Of a stretch of DNA of 64,000 nucleotides, positions 33,931 through 45,806 are shown in pieces; within the stretch, counting starts at the first letter, position 1, and each line of letters begins with the position of its first letter. This DNA comes from Platycnemis pennipes (taxonomy: Eukaryota > Arthropoda > Insecta > Odonata > Platycnemididae), in NCBI GenBank assembly GCA_933228895.1, contig OW121846.1:9269915-9333914 (forward strand). Reading direction: 5' to 3'. The position numbers were made by a program, and so were the translations under genes. Under the pieces are notes generated by a model. The model had not been told where the DNA came from, did no database searches, and saw nothing but the letters and a program-made list of their open reading frames with translations.

Positions 33931-35860
33931 ATGCAGAACAAATAATTAAAGTTGTGTTGTTACTGTTGTGCAAAATCAAGAGCGATCTCAATTGTTCATA
34001 TTTCTCGTGCCGTGTACTTTCATATTGGTTTTCTCTGAGATGTAACACGTGGTTTGTTGAAACGTATATTTTGTGGTACTGATCGTCAAGTGGATGAAAT
34101 AATTGAATTTAGCAGGAATACTCATAAATATTTAAATCTACAGCTGCTTCTTTAAACACAACAAATACCGCCATCTAACGGCAATTCTACTATTTAATGT
34201 TAGGCGAATGGCGGGTTCACTTGCGCCCTATAAATAAGTAACTGATAATATAACCGGTGTCAAACGCAGCGCGACGACGACCTACCTTACCGATTGGTTT
34301 TTGCAACCATTTTCAGATGTAGTCAGCAGATACTGAAATATATGCAACATAATTCACCATTTAAGAAATAAAATTAACAATAGGTAGAGGAGAAGGCAGG
34401 AACAATTACATCTAAAACATTTCCAAAATCAAATAAAGTTTTATTCACTGCACGTTCACAGAATAACAGATGTACCGAACCAGTTCAGTCACCGGTTAAG
34501 CGTACTCCTTCCTTTCCAGTCTCCTTTCCGACGCGTTCTGCACATGTGCTTACAATACAAAGATGGCGTTCACGGAGAGGCAGTTCAGTGGTTCAGTTCA
34601 GTGTGTCCATCTACTTATTTTAACTCATATCTCCTCGTACATCCTTGGAACCCTTTATATTTTAATTAATAATATTTTAATTGCAAAATTACTAGTATCT
34701 AACTTCTTGATGAGTATTATTCATTTTACGGATTTTGTGTTGTTTCGTCCCTGCAGAGAAGCTAGGCTATTCAGCTGATATACGTCGCTCATCCTTTAAC
34801 TACGCTATGCATAGTTTGGTTAAGTTGATAACGGTTATCATTGGTTGTTATTTGCCACGTCCATCTTCAATTAACCCCGCAAATATTATATAATATTGGT
34901 TAAGATAGGAAATCCGTGCTAATAATTCTTTTGGAGCATCACGTTTTCACCTAAAGGAGGTTGTTTTGTATTCTTACATCGATCAAGTTGAGATAAGTTG
35001 GGTATATGGAGTATGGAAGATATTCTATACCCACTTTGGAGCCACCTTGTATTAGATAGTATTGCCCTTGTGCCGGCTGGGTTATATCCTTCTTTTACAC
35101 AAAAATAATAATGAAAAATAAATGACACGAGGGACCATGGGATTGAAATACATGAAAATTCAAGATAGGCAATCGATGACGTAAGGCTTTAAGACGTAAG
35201 ATCAAGTTTTCAGAGTAAAACATAGCTTACCTTGTGATCAGGGCCAGTCTACCGACGAAGCGCCAAAAACGTGGTCAGAAATATGACGCGCTAGTGATGG
35301 GAAAAAAATCGATTCTTCGTCATAATCGATTATATGCTTCCGATTATTTCAATTATGGGATCGATTGTGAACATGAAACTATTGTATAATCGATTATTTG
35401 AATTGAATCCGCGGGAGAAGACAAATCAAAAGTTGGCGTACTCATACACTATAGTTGTTAGGGGATGTATATGGTGTTTGAAAAACTATTCCTATTAGTA
35501 ATGGGAAGGATGAAAATAAAATTAAATATGAGAAAATATGTATGATTAAAAGTATAATTAATGATTTTTTTAGAATTAATAATTTATTTATTATTTAAAA
35601 TATCTCGGTAGCCCATGCTTTATGGTATTGCAGAAATATGTATCGATCCCTCTAGTTGCATCAATAGGGTTTAGATGTAAAAATGCATTAATATTATGTA
35701 TCAAACGATATAATTATTAATTATACGAAATTGAAGGATTTTGTGCCATCGCATATTTAAATAATCTATAATTATTGACATAATATGCCTTTGGTGTGTA
35801 TGTTATGCGTCAGTAACTAGATATGGCCAAGAATTAATGAAATAATAATAAATTCGCGAC
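33931..35860. other. Gene-free AT-rich stretch
   Basis: No coding region is recognised. 35,030-35,081 ends CTTGTGCCGGCTGGG, which resembles the right terminus of an E-type element (CCCAGCCGGCACA inverted) with no left partner. 35,300-35,410 has repeated AATCGATTAT words. Confidence 0.45.
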
Positions 35861-35864
35861 TATA

Positions 35865-36031
35865 AAATATCGGACCGACCAAAGTTGATAATTGGTTGCA
35901 GGTCGGTCACAAGTTGACGGTCACAATGTGATGTGCCTGCAACATTCCTGTGACGGACCATTGTGACCGCAACCTTAGCACGACTTTTGCTACGTCTCTG
36001 CAACGTTGTGGCGACCAACTCTGCTACTGGG
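35865..36031. repeat. Right end of a CCC-type element with GTCACAATGTGAC words
   Basis: Ends CTCTGCTACTGGG, whose complement CCCAGTAGCAGAG fits the CCC...GCA terminus group. The preceding 150 bp repeat GGTCACAATGTGA, TTGTGACCGCAAC and GCAACGTTGTGGCGACC. No left end was found, so it is a fragment. Confidence 0.45.
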
Positions 36032-36183
36032 GTCGTGTGCATCGCGCACCATGTCTGGTTCGCAGAAAGTGTGCATCGAGCTGAAAACCGAGGTGAGTGA
36101 CGTTCATACAGTACTTATATCATATGTTAATTGCAGATGGTGGGATATGTCAAAGCAGTCTCGGTATACAGGTTTGACACTCC

Positions 36184-37794
36184 CCCACGTAGCACACTAG
36201 CTGGAAAATGCGCCTTAAAGGCACCTGAAATGGGCACCTGACTACTTCATGCGCCTTCAAGGCGCCCTATATAGGCACCTAGGAATGTGTGCTTTTAATG
36301 GCGCCTAAAAGGCGCCTTAGGAGTGCCTATCAAAGCCACACGGCATGATTTATATCTCCTAGCATAAATCAGGGGATCCCTGTTGAAAATCCCTGTAGTT
36401 CGCCATTGATCCCTGCAGTTTCCCGTTGAATTCAACTTCCCTTGCACTGGCAGCCATGTTGCTGCTCTGTCTCTGAAACTGTTCTGAGTCGTCCAAAATT
36501 TATCTTTCAATTTATTTCAGTTCAAAATTCAACATTTTGCGTTTCCCCTGTAATGATTTTACAACGCTTCTTTTGAAATTTTTTAACATTTTCTCTTAAG
36601 TTTACCTTCACGACAGATTATCCAGATACAGATCCAGATTCACACAGATCTGTTGTATATCCAATTTAACCTTGGATATACAACAGATCTGTGTGAAATT
36701 ACATCTGGAATGTGGTTCACACACAGGCGATTCACAATCGTTAAGAGCGATTGGACATTGGTCACGTATAATTTTTCTCAGTCCCTCGTAGACGGTATCG
36801 GACTTCGAGAAAATGCGGGTGCTCTCGCCGGAAAAATCGAAGGCCAGGAGGATCGGTGAGAGTGAAATATATACATCTGGAATGTGGTTTTAAACGCGAT
36901 TTACGATTTTTAAGAGCGATTGAACATTGGTCCACGGATGATTTTTCTCAGTCCCTCGTATACGAGGATATTATAATATTCATTTGATATCCATGATTGG
37001 ATGTCTAGGATATAAATTAGATATGACATATCTTATACATCTATTCATGAGAACGCGCGTGATTCACGATCTTGAAAAGCGATTGAATATTAATTCACGG
37101 ATGTTTTTTCTCAGTCCCTCGTAGATTGTATCGGACTTGCAGAAAGTACTGGTGCGTTCGCCGGGAAACGGTATATTAATAATGGTCACGCTTATTTTTA
37201 ACCACAAAATGGTTATTAGGGAAATGTTTTAACGGCGCAAATTGTCCTAGTCAATCTTTTAGTAAAGTTAATAACCACAAACGACTTAATGCCAGCCAGC
37301 AGCTGTATATGTATAGCCTCCAACTTTTTCACCCGTTCTAGAACAATGTGTCAGGTCGTATGTGTTAAAGATATCCATTGAATTGATAGATTAAGTGTAA
37401 GTTGTTAGGTAGGCATATCTGTAGTAAGCGAGGTACAACTGGTTTAACATTCAGTAAGTGAGAACCGCGATTATTCACCTTTAGTTTTTCATTTATGATG
37501 ATAGATGCACCAATGAAAGGTACTATGAAATGATTGTTTTTTTTTACTAGTTAATGCATTTGAGTACATTTTCTATTGAATGTTTTAGGAGCCATGGGAT
37601 TAGTAAGGATATATTAATGCTTGTCACACGTATTCCAAATTCCTTCGAAGTGGCTTTAAAAGGTGCCTTTTTAAGGCACCTTGAAGGTGCACCTTAGCTC
37701 CGTGAAAAAGGCATCTAAAGGTGCCTTCTGTGCCTTTTTTAGGTGCCTCCGAGGCGGTTTCAAGGCACATTTTCCTGGAAGTGTGCTACGTGGG
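36184..37794. mobile_element. CCC-terminus DNA element 'C' (1.6 kb)
   Basis: Left CCCACGTAGCACACT and right AGTGTGCTACGTGGG are inverse complements. Arms repeat AAGGCGCCTT / AAGGCACCTT words (36,200-36,330; 37,650-37,770). Flanks are CT on the right and CT followed by two extra C on the left, consistent with a CT duplication plus poly-C slippage. Its core (36,735-37,470) is the reverse complement of the core of A and D and holds three units of about 165 bp (TCCGATACCGTCTACGAGGG and relatives). A perfect 24-bp-arm hairpin is at 36,641-36,695. Confidence 0.75.
36641..36695. repeat. Perfect 24-bp-arm hairpin
   Basis: CACACAGATCTGTTGTATAT plus CCAA is followed by a 7-nt loop and its exact reverse complement. 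No mismatch implies it is very young or kept by selection or repeated copying. Confidence 0.9.
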
Positions 37795-38344
37795 CTATAG
37801 CGACATGAGAGTGATCCGACGAGAACTCGTAGCGCGGAGGAATATGAGGTCTGCTTTGAATACGTTGACTCATTTAACGTTAATGACACTTCACTTGCGG
37901 TTAGCACTTTCCTCGATAAATATCGAAAGACCAGGTAGGTAATGTCAATGGGGCAGTCAATAAAAATTGGGAGCACACTTTATTCACATGTTCTGTTCAT
38001 AGACGGTACGTAGGTATGTATATATCGATGCTTATGTGTGGGAAATTATACTTCGTCTTGTAAAGACCGTCTGATTCCAAAGAGGCAACGAAAGCTTTTG
38101 AATGCTAGTATTGCGACCAATAATAGGTACTGCAGAGACTGACATCCCTTAATAGTAATAAAGTAACGGAAAAATACTTCCACGCGATATTAAGATTTGA
38201 ATACGAATTCATTTACTACCAATTTAACATTAGATTTCCCCAGCAGACGGAGTTTTCTCGACATGGTGACTACCAGCGCCACGTAGTTCGCTAATCCGCC
38301 ACGGCCTCAAGATTGAGCCAAACAAACCCCCCGAGTGTCACTGG

Positions 38345-38480
38345 CGTGAGAAAAGTATCCCAACAAATGGAACGTCGTCACTATCGCTCTGAGAGAGAAT
38401 CGCATTCCTTTCTGACTGTACAATATTCTTTGGTCTCGGCCACCACGAGGAAAGTTCAAACACGGTTAGGTGATGGATTC
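38345..38480 (-). repeat. Dispersed repeat (PRPKN block), copy 2
   Basis: Reverse-complement relative of 16,490-16,640. On the minus strand the frame reads WWPRPKNIVQSERN and then SQSDSDDVPFVG, parallel to copy 1. Ends not determined. Confidence 0.6.
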
Positions 38481-41440
38481 ATCGCCCTATAGTCTGTGCG
38501 GCCTTAGATGGCAGTGACGCCATCGAAATTGATGACGACACATCGATTTTCCCCCAGTGAGAGAAGCTAAAAATCACACACGTTGCCAAGTTTTTTGCCA
38601 ACTTACGAGGTACAAAACAATTTACTGTCGCTACAGCGAATTACCCTGCGGGAACTTCAAGTCGTTTGAAATGGAATTATTTTCCATGGCACTTTAATGC
38701 ATTATTAATGGTTTACAGAACAAGATTTTAACGGCAACGGTAGACAATAATGTAATTGTCTCACGTCTTGAAGGGATTCTTACCAAATACTCAAATACGT
38801 ACTCTTATTACAACTACCTCAACCCTCTCCCTGACTATACCCTCTTGCTATATGAATAAAGCCACTGTCTCTCCTTACAAATGGTTATGCAGGTGCAGAA
38901 GCGACATCAAGCTTACTGAGGAAAGCAAGCAGATCAAAGCTATTATCCCACGAGACTGCCTATGACAAGTTTATTGGCATTGAAAAACTGGCTTCAGAAA
39001 GTTAACACTGAAAAACACACTGATACTGGGTTCAAACTTTGATCCCTATGAATCTGATAACTTGCCCAAGACATTTAAATATACTGAAATTAATGTGTTA
39101 AACCATAACGATAAATCTTGCTGCACCTACATCCATCTCTTTAGTTTGCCTAGTAGTCTATGCATCTTGTAATGATTCCCTCACTCACCAAGCTGATTCG
39201 TATACATTTTAAATTAATTTGCTCAGAAAATTACGCTGAACTAAAGTCATAGCATCTACTTTGTATTAACACAGTTATTCCTCAGAAAATCACGTTCACA
39301 CTCAAGGCATTCTATTCATCATGGGCATCAACCACATAGGAACTACTCATTTCTTACGATACGGCTTAAAAATTTACTAATGACACTGATTATCATTTTA
39401 TTTAGAAAAATAAATGCTTTGCCACAAAATCACCAACACATTTACGTCATTACAACAATGAGAATTTGATTGACACGGTAAATGTTTTTCCAACAGCACT
39501 AATCTCACGGAAAACACCATGGTTTATGCTTTTTCACTTATAATGCAGTGCACGAAGACTTATCACACTACCTTTGTAACTTTGGCTGCATCAGCTGCTC
39601 ATTAATATCAGAGATATACCTGTCGTCACGCCGAGCACGAATTCGTACGACACTGAAAGAAATTTTACTGTTCTTCATGCTAAATCCAAAAAAATCCACT
39701 TCCTACCATTTTTCGTACATTAAATCAACACCACTAACATATATTACACATTATTGGTTATTTTCTAGGCCTTTGTGAGAGGAAAATAGAAAAATATGAG
39801 AGCACGTCACGAGCTCATGTGTCTGCATTACACATGGACATAGAAAAATTCTAATTTTAACATCACTAACCACTCCAATTAATCAGCGGCGGTATTACAT
39901 ATGACTCTAACACACAAATTATTGCTCATAAATGCTGAACTCCGCAGAAAACTTCGAGAAAAACAAAGTACACACCACACGAGAGCAGAGCTCACATTTA
40001 GCAATTTATGTTCGAATTTCGCCATCAATGACACTGCCGAGGTTACTAAGTTCCTTGGTATAACACACTCAACCCTAATAACTGAAATGCAAGACACTTT
40101 TTTACTTGATTCAATGAAATTGAACTTTTTAGTGAGGCATCCTGACTCCGAAGTCACATGAGAGATCACTTGCACAACTCGTGGCGAATACGCTCTACTA
40201 AGTAAGAGATTGAGGATGCCTTGAATTCCTGACAAAGAATTCCCGGGAAACAAACGGAAAATAACTTCAATTCCACAAATATATGCTGTTAGAATATTTA
40301 ATTAAAGAAAAACTTTGATTATGCACCGGAAAACGTTAGTCATTTGTTCATCAAACTGTGCGAGAGAAAACGAAGTAGAGAGCATCCAAAACAATCTGGC
40401 AACTCAGCGGCGTGACGTCACTGCCAAGATATAAAATACAGACTATAGTATGTGACGGAACACCGTCAGCAGCTTGCTTTCCCCGAGCTGTAAACGCGCT
40501 GGCGTCCATAACGGACCCATATTATTCTTCACATGCATTTTAAACGCTCTATTTAACTATCTCGTTCTCGCCGATCTTTCCTTCGAACGCAGGGCCTTTC
40601 CGTCGAACTTCTTCCTCGCACCTTAACAAGGTCCTGGGATTCACCCGGTGTTCGCCTCTTCGCTTTCTTTCTCTAGTTTGGACAAGTGAAGAAGTTTATA
40701 TTATTTATTAATTATGTTGAGAGCTGCCGCTAATTACTGCTTCGAAACATGGAATGATTTAGCGAAGTATGTATCATAATCTAAGACAGTTAACAGAGCA
40801 CCTCAATGATTTTTCTTTAGTAAATGTAAATACAAACTTATGTTCAATACACCAATCATGGCGACAGCTTCACTTCAGCTTGGCGCAGCCCTTTGTTCCA
40901 CTTTTACATTTGGTTTTCATTGTTCCGGTAGAACATACAACTTGCTTTACATTACAAAACTTGTCTTTCATTGTAGAGTCCTGAGGGAAGCCGCAGGTTG
41001 TTATGCAGATGTAAATGAAAAGATGTTCGCAATTGCATAGAAATATATCTATTTGCGCACTACCAACATCTATGTCCTGGGAAATGATTCCTTAGAGTGA
41101 AAGCATTGAATTTTCTTAAAAATAGCCATAGTAAAAATATCAAAATATAACATCGAATTCTAAGCACAGGACCAAAAATACTGACTATCATTCCAAGAAA
41201 ATCATCGGCTGTTATCTTGGCAGAATAAAATCAGAGAAAGTAAGTAAATATTATTGTCATTATAATAAGGTATTTTACAGACGCATATTCAGATGTAAGT
41301 ACACTTCATTCAATTGAATCTAGGTTGATTTTAAGTTTGATTGACCATTGAAAAGAAAAAAGCAACAGGTACTTTAATGTGGAATAAAGAAATATACATT
41401 AACCGCTTCAAAAAAGTGATCATGTGAAAATGAGTGAGAA
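38481..41440. other. Gene-free stretch
   Basis: About 3 kb without any recognisable exon, RNA gene or repeat boundary. Reading frames up to 124 codons occur (39,879-40,253 minus) but lack recognisable domains. About 40,440-40,700 is richer in CpG than its surroundings and could be regulatory. Confidence 0.45.
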
Positions 41441-41449
41441 CCCGCAAGA

Positions 41450-41600
41450 GTGGTATCCTAAGTAGTGGGAAGACTATTATGCACTGAACCGGAGGTCCCA
41501 GGTGTGAATTCCCGGAGAGACCTTTGAACGCGCCCGGCCAAAGCCGAGTTATTTCCCGAAAACCATACCTAGCTGGGGAACTGTCACAGGGAAAGTAACT
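41450..41600 (+). repeat. Possible tRNA-derived SINE
   Basis: A B-box-like GGTGTGAATTCCCGG follows an A-box-like AAGTAGTGGGAAG stretch, then GCGCCCGGCC. The polymerase III boxes are imperfect, so the call is tentative. Confidence 0.35.
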
Positions 41601-41999
41601 GTCCGCTTACCCTTACTATTGCATTCTATTTGCTGTCACAATAAGTATTTGGTAAACTCCCCCGAATTGCACCAAACAGCTCCCTACGACTGTAGACTAA
41701 CCTTTGGGTTAAACAAAACGCATTTTAGTAATTGATTTATCTAAATTAAACATCTACCTATTAATATTTATTCGAAATTCGCAAATTATTTCCTTAACTC
41801 GATATTGAGATAGTGAGTGTCTTTTGCATATTGCTAGAAATATTCTCACCACTATGTAAAGCTGATTTTTCAAATAAATTTTGAGAAGGAAGAAATGGAT
41901 TGCTTAACCTTTGTTCCGTGATTTCCAGATAGTGGTTCAATAATACCCCTGACGAGAACCTTACTAGTTCTTGTACAAACACTTTCGCAGTAATAATAG

Positions 42000-42613
42000 C
42001 GCTTGAAGAGCAGCCCTGCAAGTAAAAAAGAGTCCCCGACTTTTTATTATATTTTTTTATTCCCCCACTTTTATTTTTATTCTTATCTTGTGTGCATGAA
42101 GGGTCACTGGCGTTGGAGAAATCCTCGTAAACCCTGCTTGTGTGTGTGTGTGTGATTGAGCTCACGAAGGTGACTGTATTTTGTATACAAACCTGAGTGA
42201 GTGAGTGATTGTGTGAGTCACTGTTCGTTTTAATTTTTACCTTGATTCCCTTAAGTTTCCCTTAAGATTCCCTTTGAGTGTGACGATTGTTTATAACATG
42301 TGAGTGAGGAGTGTGCGAATGCATCATTTACTACCACTTAAGTTCCTCCAAATAATATTCTAGGTAGCAGTAAAAGTTGTCTTTTAATCGACCGTTGACT
42401 GCAAATTACACTTCAGAAAAAACAACGATTGTCACTGCTCGCCGTCTACGACCCGACTCCTTGCCAAGGCGAATAGCCGCTTTCAAAAACAGGAGCTGAG
42501 TGCCCGTCCAGCGCAGTCGCAGGCTGCTCGTCCGTTCTCGCCACGGACGACCGGCTGCGCCGCCAGCGCCACCACTCCACACATCACAACCGCACAATTC
42601 AAAATCCCAAACA
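42000..42613 (-). repeat. 3' LTR of the BEL/Pao element (far end unresolved)
   Basis: On the minus strand, GGTGGGCGGAAA (a purine tract) is followed at 42,613 by TGTTTGGGATTTTGAATTG, the usual junction between the polypurine tract and the start of a BEL 3' LTR. Poly(A)-signal-like AATAAA words occur near 42,060-42,085. The LTR end and its target duplication could not be fixed because no second LTR copy is present, so the lower coordinate is an estimate. Confidence 0.6.
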
Positions 42614-42717
42614 TTTCCGCCCACCTTGTTCTGTGAACAACCAACCTTTTAAGCATATAGAACAAATATGAGAAAACAGGTATTACAAAATATGAAAAAT
42701 AACTCAAAGTATGAAAA

Positions 42718-45700
42718 TTAATAATTTTGCTCCGGTTGGCGTAAAATAATCAATGTCACAATGGGCAATGGTGGAGACTCCTTCGCCCACTTGGATCGCC
42801 GCTGAAGATTCTGCAGGTAATCAGCTGACCAGCGGTCCCAAAAATGCTGCACCATTTGCGTTATCAGCAACCAACGTTTCAGAGGAGGTAGTCTTTCCTC
42901 GGTGACCCTTGGCTCAGGAAGCAGGAGGGACGAGGGCCCGATTAAAAAGTGAGCAGGTGTCAAAGGTTGTAAATCGGCGATGTCATCTGCTCTGGGAATT
43001 AGAGGACGAGAATTAAGACATGACTCAACTTGACATAAAAGCGTCGAAAATTCTTCAAACGTCAATGTATGCGTTCCCAAAACTCTACGCAAATGATACT
43101 TAGTGGATTTAACCGCCGCTTCCCATATTCCACCAAAATGTGGGGCCGCAGGTTGATTAAAACACCAACTAGTTCCACCGTTTGCTAGGTTTTGAGCAAT
43201 ATCTTTGCAATTTTTAGAAGATTTTTTGAAAAGTCGTCTTAATTCTATATCTGCTCCCACAAAGTTAGAACCTCTATCGCTATATAAAGTTGCACAATGT
43301 CCTCTACGAGCTGTGAATCTTTTAATGGCAGCAATGAAACCAATAGATTCATAGGTCGATACCGCTTCAAGATGTACAGCTTTTGTGCTCATGCATATGA
43401 ATGCTACGTATCCTTTATATGTTTTATTCCCTCTTCCTGGAGAGACTCTGATCTGATAGGGTATAGGATAATCTACGCCCGAGATTAGAAAATGCCGATT
43501 CATTCTTACTCTTACATCTGGCAAATTCCCCATTTTTTGATAAACAGGCGAGGCTGAGTATCGCCTGCAAATCAAACAATTATGAATTACCCTTTTCACT
43601 GCCTTGCGACCTCCAATTACCCAATACTTTCGCCGTACAGTCGTTAGGGTCAACTGAACCCCCCCATGGAGGGTCATGCGATGGACATGTTCGATTATCA
43701 AAGTTGTTAAATCGCTGAGGGAAACCAGAAAAATCAGCAATGAAGTACAACCTTGCGCGGTACCAATTCGTACGTATACTGCCGCACCAAATGCTCTCTT
43801 TGAAGCGTCCGCAAATGCATGGATTTCTGTAACTTTAGCATCCAAAGAATAGTGAATCCATCTAGGGATCCGCAACTGTGACAGAACTGGAAGGGAATAA
43901 TACCAGTTATTCCAAAAACAGATTCTTTGGCGGGCAATTTGGTATCCCAGTCTATTTTCACCAACCATAATGATTTCATAAAGATTTTTGCCGTTACTAC
44001 TACAGGGGACAACCAACCAAGAGGGTCAAATAATTTTGAAATATTTGACAGAACACTTCTTTTTGTCAGGTGGTCACAGGAAAATGATTCTATACTTATC
44101 CGGTAATAAAAGGAGTCTTCTTGGGGCAACCATGACAACCCAAGCACGACCATGGAACTGGACTCAGGCAAGGAATGGTCGGAAGAGGCCGCAACATCCT
44201 CTCGAGGCAGCCACTCCAGAAGTTCTCGGGTATTGGAAGCCCATTTCCTCAGGGGGAAGCCGCCCACCATGAGCAACTTGATCAGACTCTTTTGTTTGCA
44301 GAGAGCCTCAGGCAAAGTATGTGCTCCTGAGAGCACATCGTCCATGTACATCTCTTCTAACAGCACAGGAACAGCAAGAGGAAAGGCATGGCCTTCCTCC
44401 ATGGCTAGTTGCTTTATACAGCAAATAGCCAAATACGGGGAACTCTCCAAACCATACGTAACAGTCTGAAGTCTGTAGGAAATCACAGGGTCATTAACAT
44501 CAAATCTCCAAAGAATATTTTGCAAATGCTGATCTCTTTCATCAACTAAAATTTGACAGAACATTTTCTCGATGTCCGCTGTAAAGGCAAAACGGTAACT
44601 TCTCCAACGTAGAACAACATTTCCTAAATCAGGTAACAAATAAGCACCTATATGCAACTTAGAATTCAATGATACTCCTCTGTTAGTTTGTTGGGAGCCA
44701 TTGAAGACCACCCGTAGCCTCGTAGTTGTGCTGGATTCCTTCCAAACCCCATGGTGTGGAAGATGGAGGCAGCTGTCTGTTTCCTCGATCTTGCCCTCAG
44801 TTTCCTTCATGTGACCTAAGTCGATGTACTCCTGAATGAAGGCATGATATTCCTCCTTGAATCTCCGATCATGTATAAATTTCCTTTCCCTCTGCTGCTG
44901 CATTCTTAAGGCTGGTAAAAAGGAACTACCGAGCTGAATAGTTTCTGCAGTCTCGCCATCCTTCAAGGGCAGTCGGACGACGTAGCGACCTGAAATATGT
45001 ATTCTGTAAGTAGAAAGAAAAAATTCCTCACATTCTTGTCCATCTGGTGTAAGGATCTCCTTTGCAACTTGAAGGTCTTCCTGTGTCCAAAATCTAGTCA
45101 ACAGTTCGTTCAGGTTATCCTCATTCTGACAGTGATGAGCAGTTGAAGTAGCGCAGACGTTAGACCGAGTTTTTGCATCTCCGGAAAGTATCCAACCCAG
45201 GGACGTCAGCATGGCAATTGGTTCACCTGGTTTTCCTTTCTTGATTTGGCCTTCCATGATCCTGGCATGAACTGCTGCACTGAGGAGCAGATCAATCTCC
45301 TTTGCCTCATGGTATTCTGGATCTGCTAGGGTGAGCCCATGGAGATGTTCCCACTCTGAAGAAATAATATTAGTAGCAGGAGTATAAGAAGAAACCTTCC
45401 CTATTACGTATGCATCAACTAGAGAGGAAAATGTTGATTCAAAATATGGTTTGATAATGAAAGAAACGGCCCTTTTGCTAACAGCTTGATTGCATCCATT
45501 GAGGCCCGTTACTTTCTGGACAGTGCTCCTTCCTTTCAATCTTAAACGTTGACAAAGTGACTGAGAAATAAATGATGACTGAGCGCATTGATCCACTAAT
45601 GCTCGAGCCAATATGGGATTTCCTGTCGGTCCAATTACATTGACGAGCACAGTAGCTAGAAGAACTGTCTGTCGATAGGATGGGGGACTGACTGAATGCA

Positions 45701-45806
45701 TTGAAGTCGAAGTCTCTGGTGCGATTGCGGATGGAATAGGGGTAATATCTTCTGGTAGTAATATGTATGTTGGTTGGCTGAAATCATCCATGAATCCTTC
45801 ATTCAA
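42718..45806 (-). pseudogene. BEL/Pao retrotransposon pol (protease-RT-RNase H-integrase), defective
   Basis: Two overlapping minus-strand frames form one polyprotein. 45,806-43,734 holds an aspartic protease (LARALVDQCAQSSFIS; usual DSG replaced by DQC) and the BEL-type reverse transcriptase with the YMDD box (MYMDDVLSGAHT). A frameshift near 43,950 continues in 44,016-42,718: SQLRIPRWIHY, FADASKRAFGAAVY (RNase H start), then a deletion, a zinc-binding H2C2 region (IIEHVH ... HNCLICRR), and the integrase core with D (GVDY), D (YSDRGSNF) and E (GGIWEAAVK). The C-terminal DUF5641 region is cut short. Gag and the 5' LTR are missing. Domains are well kept, so it decayed recently. Confidence 0.92.

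Noticed and set aside
22834..37794. A giant 15-kb element bounded by CCCACGTAGCACACTTCC at 22,834 and its complement at 37,794
   Set aside because: The ends match each other well, but the flanking dinucleotides differ (GA and CT), 22,834 lies inside element A, and 36,184 gives a nearer, inverted partner.
39879..40253. 124-codon minus-strand frame as a host gene
   Set aside because: No recognisable domain, no start or splice context, and an overlapping opposite frame of similar length.
42133..42155. TG microsatellites (also 30,748 and 46,739)
   Set aside because: Ordinary short dinucleotide runs; the one at 46,739 belongs to the Helitron 5' region. Not noteworthy by themselves.
41794..42165. 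123-codon minus-strand frame as a gene
   Set aside because: It lies in or next to the BEL LTR region, begins in a TG repeat and has no domain.
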